64,000 nt of DNA, from positions 6,883,501 through 6,947,500 of the forward strand of contig NC_021191.1 in assembly GCF_000389965.1 (NCBI RefSeq). The letters run 5' to 3'. Source of the stretch: Actinoplanes sp. N902-109 (GTDB lineage: Bacteria > Actinomycetota > Actinomycetes > Mycobacteriales > Micromonosporaceae). The notes beneath the pieces are model-generated. The model searched no databases. It had not been told where the DNA came from and saw only the letters and a list, made by a program, of their open reading frames with translations. How positions within the stretch are numbered: the stretch's first letter is position 1; each line of letters opens with the position of its first letter. Made by a program: the position numbers and the translations under genes. Shown here one piece after another: positions 58,858-64,000 of the stretch.

Positions 58858-59730
58858 GTGGCTTCCAGCAAGGACCGGCAGCGCAAGCTGGCGCGCGACA
58901 AGTTCGACCGCCAGATGGCGCGCCGGGCGGCGAAGCAGCGGCGGCGGCGGCAGATCCAGGCGGGGGTGGGTGCTGCCCTGGCGCTGATCGTGATCGTTGG
59001 AGGCATCGCGTGGCTCGGCGGCGCGTTCGACAAGGACGACAACACCACCACTGATGCCGCTGATTCGGACATCTGCGCGTGGACCCCGCAGAGCGCCACC
59101 GACAACACCAGCCTCAAGGACGTCGGCACCCCGCCCACCAAGGGCATCCCGACCGAGGGCACCCGGGACATGACGATCACCACCGACCAGGGTGCCCCGA
59201 TCGTGGTGAGCCTCGACCTCACCAGCGCGCCGTGCAGCGCCGCCGACCTGGATTACCTGGCGAGCAAGAAGTTCTTCGACAACACCACCTGCCACGAGAT
59301 CACCGCCGACGGCGCGATCCGCTGCGGCGACCCGAGCGCCACCGGGCAGGGCGGCCCGACGTACAGCGTCTACGACGAGAACCTGCCGCAGACCCCGTCC
59401 CCCGCGCCCAGCGGCAAGGCCACCCCGCTCTACCCCAAGGGCACGGTCGCGATGATCGGCGACCCGCCGGGCACCAACGGCAGCCAGTTCCTCATCTTCT
59501 TCAAGGACTTCACCCCCAAGGACCAGGCGCAGTACCCGATCATCGGCGCGGTGACCAGCGGCATGGACACCGTCGCCAAGCTCGGCAGGATCCCCACCAA
59601 GGCGAACGCCGCCGGTGACAAGGTCACGCCGACCACGAAGATCACCGTCAAGACGCTCACGGTCGGGGACCAAGCCCCCGCCGGAGCGAACCCGTCGGCC
59701 GCCGCGCCCTCGGCATCCAGCCAGTCCTGA
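58858..59730 (+). CDS. Membrane-anchored cyclophilin, catalytic residues replaced
   Basis: 290 residues from GTG 58858 with AAGGGGAG upstream. N-terminal basic segment, one transmembrane helix (AGVGAALALIVIVGGIAWLG), then an extracytoplasmic cyclophilin domain: MTITTDQGAPIVVSLDLTSA, LASKKFFDNTTCHEITADGA and FLIFFKDF. The position of cyclophilin Arg55 (F/CHR) is Glu, and the Gln63 site is Arg (IRCGDP). It may therefore be a chaperone or scaffold rather than an active isomerase. The next gene is an intact paralogue. Confidence 0.85.
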   Translation: MASSKDRQRKLARDKFDRQMARRAAKQRRRRQIQAGVGAALALIVIVGGIAWLGGAFDKDDNTTTDAADSDICAWTPQSATDNTSLKDVGTPPTKGIPTEGTRDMTITTDQGAPIVVSLDLTSAPCSAADLDYLASKKFFDNTTCHEITADGAIRCGDPSATGQGGPTYSVYDENLPQTPSPAPSGKATPLYPKGTVAMIGDPPGTNGSQFLIFFKDFTPKDQAQYPIIGAVTSGMDTVAKLGRIPTKANAAGDKVTPTTKITVKTLTVGDQAPAGANPSAAAPSASSQS

Positions 59731-59795
59731 GTTTTCCGGAGCAGAATTCCACCCGAACGCCCCCCACCGCACGAAGGCATACCAGGAGGAACACC

Positions 59796-60626
59796 GTGTC
59801 GTCGATCAAGGACAGGCAGCGCGCGGCGGCGCGGGCGCGCCTCGAGAAGGAGATGGCCGAGCGCTCGGCCGCCGCCAAGAAGCGGCGCCAGCGGCAGACC
59901 ATCATCGGCTCGGCACTGGCCGTCGTGGTCATCGCCGGGGCAGCGGTCTGGATCGTGGCAGCGCTCAACAAGGACGACGACAAGTCCAAGAACTCCGCCG
60001 CCGCCCCGCCGCCCGGCACCGTGGCGTGCCAGTGGATCCCCGAGGACGGCAGCAGCGGCGCCAAGGTCAAGGACGTCGGCACCCCGCCGGCCAACGTGCC
60101 CAACACGGGCAAGGACACCCTGACCATGACCACCAACCTCGGTGCGATCACGGCGACCGTCGACCTGTCCAAGGCCCCCTGCACCGGCGCCGCCTTCAAC
60201 TACCTGGCGAGCAAGAAGTTCTGGGACAACTCCAAGTGCCACCGCCTCACCACCGAGGGCATCAAGGTCCTGCAGTGCGGCGACCCCACCGCCTCCGGCA
60301 AGGGCTACCGTCAGACCGACGGCACCGGCGGCCCCAGCTTCCGCTACGCCGAGGAGAACCTGCCGACCAACGCCTCGCCGGCCTACCCCAAGGGCACGAT
60401 CGCGATGGCCAAGACCTCCTCGCCCAGCAGCACGGGCAGCCAGTTCTTCATCGTGTACGGCGACACCGACCTGCCCGCCGAATACACCGTCCTCGGCACG
60501 GTGACCAAGGGCATGGACATCGTCGACTCGGTTGCCAAGGCGGGGACCGACAACTCGAACGGTCAGGGTGACGGTCATCCCAAGAAGGAAGTCGACATCA
60601 AGTCGTTGACCGTGGCAGCTGCCTGA
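59796..60626 (+). CDS. Membrane-anchored peptidyl-prolyl cis-trans isomerase (cyclophilin)
   Basis: 276 residues from GTG 59796 with AGGAGG upstream. Basic N-terminus, one transmembrane helix (IIGSALAVVVIAGAAVWIVA), then the cyclophilin domain: MTTNLGAITATVDLSKAPCT, FWDNSKCHRLTTEGIKVLQC (Arg and Gln active-site positions kept), STGSQFFIVYGDTDLPAEYT and VLGTVTKGMDIVDSVAKAG. It assists folding of exported proteins. It arose by tandem duplication with the upstream gene, 65 bp apart. Confidence 0.92.
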   Translation: MSSIKDRQRAAARARLEKEMAERSAAAKKRRQRQTIIGSALAVVVIAGAAVWIVAALNKDDDKSKNSAAAPPPGTVACQWIPEDGSSGAKVKDVGTPPANVPNTGKDTLTMTTNLGAITATVDLSKAPCTGAAFNYLASKKFWDNSKCHRLTTEGIKVLQCGDPTASGKGYRQTDGTGGPSFRYAEENLPTNASPAYPKGTIAMAKTSSPSSTGSQFFIVYGDTDLPAEYTVLGTVTKGMDIVDSVAKAGTDNSNGQGDGHPKKEVDIKSLTVAAA

Positions 60627-60644
60627 TCCTGTTCTTTCTTCATT

Positions 60645-60680
60645 CGGCGGGTCACTGGTTATTTTGGGGGCCCGCCGTTT
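60645..60680 (+). terminator. Rho-independent terminator of the cyclophilin genes
   Basis: CGGCGGG (60645-60651) pairs with CCCGCCG (60671-60677), followed by TTT. It starts 19 bases after the second cyclophilin stop, a canonical position. Confidence 0.7.
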
Positions 60681-60694
60681 GGTTGCGCTGGGAC

Positions 60695-60770
60695 GGCCGG
60701 GGGCCAGGGTGCCCACGAACTGGCTGGTGGAGCGTTCTATGCCGGTTCGTGGGCACCCTGGCCCCCGGCC
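60695..60770. repeat. Perfect 26-bp GC-rich inverted repeat
   Basis: Bases 60695-60720 and 60745-60770 are exact reverse complements (first arm begins GGCCGGGGGCCAGGGTGCCC) around a 24-base loop. It lies right after the terminator and not next to any gene start. The stem is longer and more perfect than needed for termination, so it may be a miniature mobile or repetitive element. Confidence 0.85.
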
Positions 60771-61149
60771 TTGCATGGTTTTCCGTACCGCGGCGATGAT
60801 GGTCGGGCGGCTCCAGGACGATGGGTGGGCCTTGGCGTTCACCTTGATGTCGTGGGGGGCACGCTCAGCCGGTTGCGCGGGTGGGTGGGCAGGCTGGCCG
60901 AGCTGGGCGGTGGGCTGAGGTGACGCACCTCGCCGGTTGCGGTCGCCGGTTGCGGTCGCCGGTTGCGGTCGTCGGTTGCGGTCGCCGATGCCGATGCCGA
61001 CAGAGCCATCGCGGCTGTCCGTGACACCGGCACGGGTTGGCGAACGGTCACCGGTGGGGTCGGATCTGGGGACGCGCTGGATTCGGTCCGAGGCGCTCGA
61101 CGGGCGCCGTCCACCTTGCCGACGAGGCCACCGGCATTCCGGATCTCGC
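60771..61149. other. Gene-free stretch between hairpin and IS5 remnant
   Basis: Besides the 13-bp tandem repeats nothing coding is supported. Short open frames here have no ribosome-binding site and no recognisable domain. Confidence 0.5.
60935..60986. repeat. Tandem 13-bp repeats (x4)
   Basis: Four copies of GGTTGCGGTCGCC in a row, one with a single change, in gene-free DNA. Function unknown. Confidence 0.75.
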
Positions 61150-62412
61150 CGTCGTCGTGCACTGTCTTGTTTGACCACCCATCGCTTGGGGTGTACCTCG
61201 AACCTGCGCTGATCCGCAGGCCTACGCACGATTTCGATCACCATGTGCAAGGTGCGAGCGGCCCCATCGAGCAGCCGGCCCGCGAAGCCCTGACCCGCGA
61301 ACACCTAACGGACCGGCGTGAACAGCCACAGGCTCAGCAGCGCCGTCTTGGCGCCGTCGCGGTCCTGCCACGACGTCGCCAGCACCATGATGCTCACGAG
61401 CCGGCCGAGAGTGTCGGTAACGATGAACCGCTTACGCCCGTTGACTTTCCTACCCGCGTCATAGCCTCGGGTGTCACGCCCGACGGTGTCGGCCGCCCTC
61501 ACCGACTGCAAGTCGATCACCCCGGCGGACGGCTCGGCGGCTCGGCCCTCAGCAAGACGGACCTACTCGCGCAGCCCGGCCAGGAACGGACCTGCTCGCG
61601 TAGCCCGGCCAGGAACGGACCTGCTCGCATAGCCCAGCCGGAACGGACCTGCTCGCGTAGCCCAGCCGGAACGGACCTGCTCGCATAGCCCGGCCAGGAA
61701 CGGACCTGCTCGCATAGCCCAGCCGGAACGGACCTGCTCGCATAGCCCGGCCAGGAACGGACCTGCTCGCATACCCCAGCCGGAACGGACCTGCTCGCAT
61801 AGCCCAGCCGGAACGGACCTGCTCGCATAGCCCAGCCGGAACGGACCTGCTCGCATAGCCCAGCCGGAACGGACCTGCTCGCATAGCCCAGCCGGAACGG
61901 ACCTGCTCGCATAGCCCAGCCGGAACGGACCTGCTCGCATAGCCCAGCCGGAACGGACCTGCTCGCATAGCCCAGCCGGAACGGACCTGCTCGCATAGCC
62001 CAGCCGGAACGGACCTGCTCGCATAGCCCAGCCGGAACGGACCTGCTCGCATAGCCCAGCCGGAACGGACCTGCTCGCATAGCCCGGCCAGGAACGGACC
62101 TGCTCGCATAGCCCAGCCGGAACGGACCTGCTCGCGTAGCCCAGCCGGAACGGACCTGCTCGCATAGCCCGGCCAGGATCCGCTCGGTGACGCCGGGTTC
62201 CTTCCATCGCTTGAACCAGCCATACACGGTCTGCCAGGGCGCGAAGTGCCCCCGGCAGCTGCCGCCACGAACACCCCGGCCGGTCGATGCATAAGATCGC
62301 ACTCACGATGTCGCGGAACGCATGCACCGGGACCCGCCCGGCTCCCTGATCAGCGCAGCATCGGCTCGATGATCACCCACTGCTCATCAGTCAGGTCAAA
62401 GGGATGGCCCAC
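61150..62412 (-). pseudogene. IS5-family transposase, broken and expanded by a minisatellite
   Basis: The N-terminus is visible at GTG 62412 (HPFDLTDEQWVIIEPMLR, then a stop), and continues in other frames as VHAFRDIVSAILCIDRPGCS and APWQTVYGWFKRWKEPGVTE. The 22-copy repeat array follows. The catalytic part then reads VIDLQSVRAADTVGRDTRGY, VNGRKRFIVTDTLGRLVSIM and TSWQDRDGAKTALL. The C-terminus is recognisable as FAGQGFAGRLLDGAARTLHM and RRFEVHPKRWVVKQDSARR before homology ends near 61150. At least three frame changes occur, so it cannot be functional. Confidence 0.85.
61562..62180. repeat. 28/29-bp minisatellite, 22 copies, inside the IS5 remnant
   Basis: Twenty-two direct copies of a unit that includes GGAACGGACCTGCTCGCATA then GCCCAGCC. 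Most are 28 bp (GCCCAGCC form) and several 29 bp (GCCCGGCCA form); a few have GCGTAG for GCATAG. The outermost right copy merges with genuine transposase sequence (GAGCGGATCCTGGCCGGGCT on the minus strand), so the unit was copied from the gene itself. As 28 is not a multiple of 3 and no frame has a stop, all three minus-strand frames are open across the array. Confidence 0.95.
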
Positions 62413-62857
62413 AACCTGACCCTGCCGCGACTATCGAAATCGCCGCGGGCACGCCGTCCGGAATCCCTCAAAATACTCACTGAGGGGTGGTGAGCGGCCG
62501 GACGCCACCGGGCACGGCGTTGGTCGGATGTGTGCGGGTGCTCGCCGAGTCACCCGAAGCCCGGCGCGAATGACAGCTGCGCGCCGGGCGCGGCAGCATG
62601 AAGTCAGCCCGAAACGGCCAAGCGCGCAACCGGCCAAGCGCGCAACCGGCCAAGCGCGCAAGCGGGCACGCGCGCAACCGGCCAGGGGGCGCAAGCGGGC
62701 ACGCGCGCAAGCGGGCAGGAGCGTAAGCGGGCATGCGCCTGAGCGGCACAGGCGCCTGAGCAGCTGGCGGCCTGAGCGGCCAGCTGCGCGAGCAGTCGCG
62801 CGCCCGTGCACCTAGCCCGCCCAAGCGACCCCGCGCCCAGGCACCCAGCAGCCCAAG
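62413..62857. repeat. Low-complexity repeat-rich intergenic DNA
   Basis: From about 62615 to 62740 a 16-bp unit (CGGCCAAGCGCGCAAC) repeats about three times, followed by related units with GCGGGCACGCGCGCAA. Short open frames across it are Arg/Ala-rich artefacts of the repeat. Nothing coding is supported. Confidence 0.65.
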
Positions 62858-62883
62858 CGCCCGGCCGCGCGAGCGGCCGGGCG
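62858..62883 (-). terminator. Hairpin terminator downstream of relA
   Basis: CGCCCGGCCGC (62858-62868) and GCGGCCGGGCG (62873-62883) form an 11-bp perfect stem with a 4-base loop, 11 bases past the relA stop. It probably ends relA transcripts. Confidence 0.75.
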
Positions 62884-62894
62884 GGTGGGGTGGG

Positions 62895-64000
62895 TCAGGC
62901 GCCGGAGGTTACGCGGTAGGCGTCGAAGACGCCGTCGACCTTGCGGACGGCGGCTACCAGGTGGCCCAGGTGTTTGGGGTCGGCCATCTCGAAGGTGAAG
63001 CGGCTGACCGCCACCCGGTCGCGGGTTGTGGTGACCGTGGCCGAGAGGATGTTGACGCGCTCCTCCGAGAGCACCCGGGTGACGTCCGCCAGGAGCTTGT
63101 GCCGGTCGAGCGCCTCGACCTGGATGGCGACCAGGAAGGTGGAGGCCGAGGTGGGTTTCCAGCTGACCTCGACCACACGCTCGGGCTGGGCGCGCAGGTC
63201 CTCGGCGTTGGCGCAGTCCTCGCGGTGGACGCTGACGCCGCCGGAGCGGGTGACGAAGCCGAAGACCGCGTCGCCCGGCACCGGGGTGCAGCAGCGGGCG
63301 AGTTTCACCCAGACGTCGCTGACGTCCTTGACCACGACGCCCGGGTCCTGGGCCGAGGTGCGGTTGCGGGGCGGGCGGGTGGCGACGGCGGTTTCGGCGA
63401 TGTCCTCGACCGCGCCTTCCTCGCCACCGAAGCCGGCCACGAGTTTCTGCACGACCGACTGGGCCGAGACCGTGTTCTCCCCGACCGCGGCGTAGAGCGA
63501 GGCCACGTCGGCCAGGTGCAGGTCGCGGGCGATCGTGGTGAGGTTGTCGCTGGTCAGCATGCGCTGCAGGGGCAGGCCCTGCTTGCGCATCGCCTTGACG
63601 ATGGCCTCCTTGCCGTCCTCGATCGCTTCCTCGCGGCGCTCCTTGTTGAAGTACTGCCGGATCTTGGTGCGGGCGCGGGGGCTCTTGACGAAGCCGAGCC
63701 AGTCCTGGGTGGGACCGGCGGTGGCCGACTTGGAGGTGAAGATCTCGATGACGTCGCCGTTGGACAGCGTCGACTCGAGCGGCACGAGCTTGCCGTTGAC
63801 CCGGGCGCCGATCGTCTTGTGGCCGACCTCGGTGTGCACCGCGTACGCGAAATCGACCGGGGTGGAACCGGTGGGCAGCGGGATGACGTCGCCCTTGGGG
63901 GTGAAGACGTACACCTCCTGGCTGCTCAGGTCGAAACGCAGCGCGTCCAGGAACTCGCTGGGGTCGCTGGCCTCGCGCTGCCAGTCGAGCAGCTGGCGCA
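62895..64000 (-). CDS. relA: RelA/SpoT (p)ppGpp enzyme, C-terminal part
   Basis: About 368 codons are visible and the N-terminal hydrolase/synthetase half lies beyond the right edge. The TGS domain is VYVFTPKGDVIPLPTGSTPV, VDFAYAVHTEVGHKTIGARV and LSNGDVIEIFTSKSAT. The helical domain includes GFVKSPRARTKIRQYFNKER. The conserved-Cys domain is WVKLARCCTPVPGDAVFGFV and GGVSVHREDCANAEDLRA; the ACT domain is FLVAIQVEALDRHKLLADVT. These regulatory domains sense stalled ribosomes in the stringent response. Order with hisS matches other actinobacteria. Confidence 0.96.
   Translation of the reverse strand, partial: RQLLDWQREASDPSEFLDALRFDLSSQEVYVFTPKGDVIPLPTGSTPVDFAYAVHTEVGHKTIGARVNGKLVPLESTLSNGDVIEIFTSKSATAGPTQDWLGFVKSPRARTKIRQYFNKERREEAIEDGKEAIVKAMRKQGLPLQRMLTSDNLTTIARDLHLADVASLYAAVGENTVSAQSVVQKLVAGFGGEEGAVEDIAETAVATRPPRNRTSAQDPGVVVKDVSDVWVKLARCCTPVPGDAVFGFVTRSGGVSVHREDCANAEDLRAQPERVVEVSWKPTSASTFLVAIQVEALDRHKLLADVTRVLSEERVNILSATVTTTRDRVAVSRFTFEMADPKHLGHLVAAVRKVDGVFDAYRVTSGA

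Noticed and set aside
59430..61304. 624-codon minus-strand open frame across the cyclophilin genes
   Set aside because: Its only real part is the IS5 transposase C-terminus at 61160-61304; the rest is antisense to the cyclophilins and intergenic repeat.
61562..62180. CRISPR-like array
   Set aside because: Regularly repeated units of 28/29 bp with no unique spacers; adjacent copies abut directly. It is a tandem repeat derived from the transposase.
61517..62327. Three long overlapping minus-strand open frames of about 250 codons with GYASRSVPAGLCEQVRSGW-type repeats
   Set aside because: All come from the stop-free 28-bp repeat; open length in every frame is an arithmetic effect, not evidence of a repetitive protein.

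Overview
The window comes from a high-GC actinomycete chromosome. The FliA/WhiG-type sigma factor, the Ser/Thr kinase, the GlnR-like boxes and the gene order hisS - metallo-hydrolase - cyclophilins - relA all fit Actinobacteria. A Micromonosporaceae host (Actinoplanes-like) is my best guess, by inference only.

Bases 1-29.2 kb are most of a siphovirus-type prophage. Almost all of its genes lie on the minus strand in tightly overlapping ATGA, GTGA or TGATG arrays. Read leftward from the immunity region, the order is: a divergent switch (about 27.0-27.3 kb) with six 12-bp operators of the form GACAYRNRTGTC; early genes (26.7-24.5 kb); two strong hairpin terminators; a recombination/replication block (24.3-16.4 kb) with a RecE-like nuclease, an annealing-type protein, a RuvC-like resolvase, small zinc-binding proteins and a winged-helix replication initiator whose gene carries iterons; another hairpin terminator; then HNH nuclease, terminase, portal, ClpP-like protease, HK97 capsid, connectors, tail tube, frameshifted tail chaperones, tape measure and minor tail genes running off the left edge. 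Lysis genes and the left attachment site are outside the window. The repressor and a large serine integrase are the only rightward phage genes. The integrase ends 19 bp before the first 20 codons of a disrupted MFS transporter gene, which marks the right attachment site.

From 29.3 to 46 kb are chromosomal genes: a ComB-like phosphatase with coiled-coil and membrane proteins; a TPR protein; a secreted trypsin-like protease; an ECF sigma factor with a membrane partner; a sulfotransferase; a PLP enzyme, metal-dependent amidohydrolase and RidA cluster; purU; a full urease operon ureABCFGD with a textbook GlnR box; and a FliA/WhiG-type sigma factor. An IS481-family element sits exactly in the CTAG where the stop codons of ridA-like and purU overlapped, and its 6-bp target duplication restores both stops.

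From 46 kb to the right edge are a receptor Ser/Thr kinase whose outer part resembles a family-2 carbohydrate-binding module, a cyanophycin synthetase-cyanophycinase operon (nitrogen storage, with a possible GlnR box), an MFS exporter with an HxlR regulator, a PaaI-like thioesterase, a small hydrolase, hisS, a metallo-beta-lactamase-fold hydrolase, two tandem membrane-anchored cyclophilins (one lacking catalytic residues) and the C-terminal part of relA. Between the cyclophilins and relA is about 2.2 kb without intact genes. It holds a terminator, a 26-bp perfect inverted repeat, short tandem repeats, and a wrecked IS5-family transposase gene in which a 28/29-bp unit is repeated 22 times.
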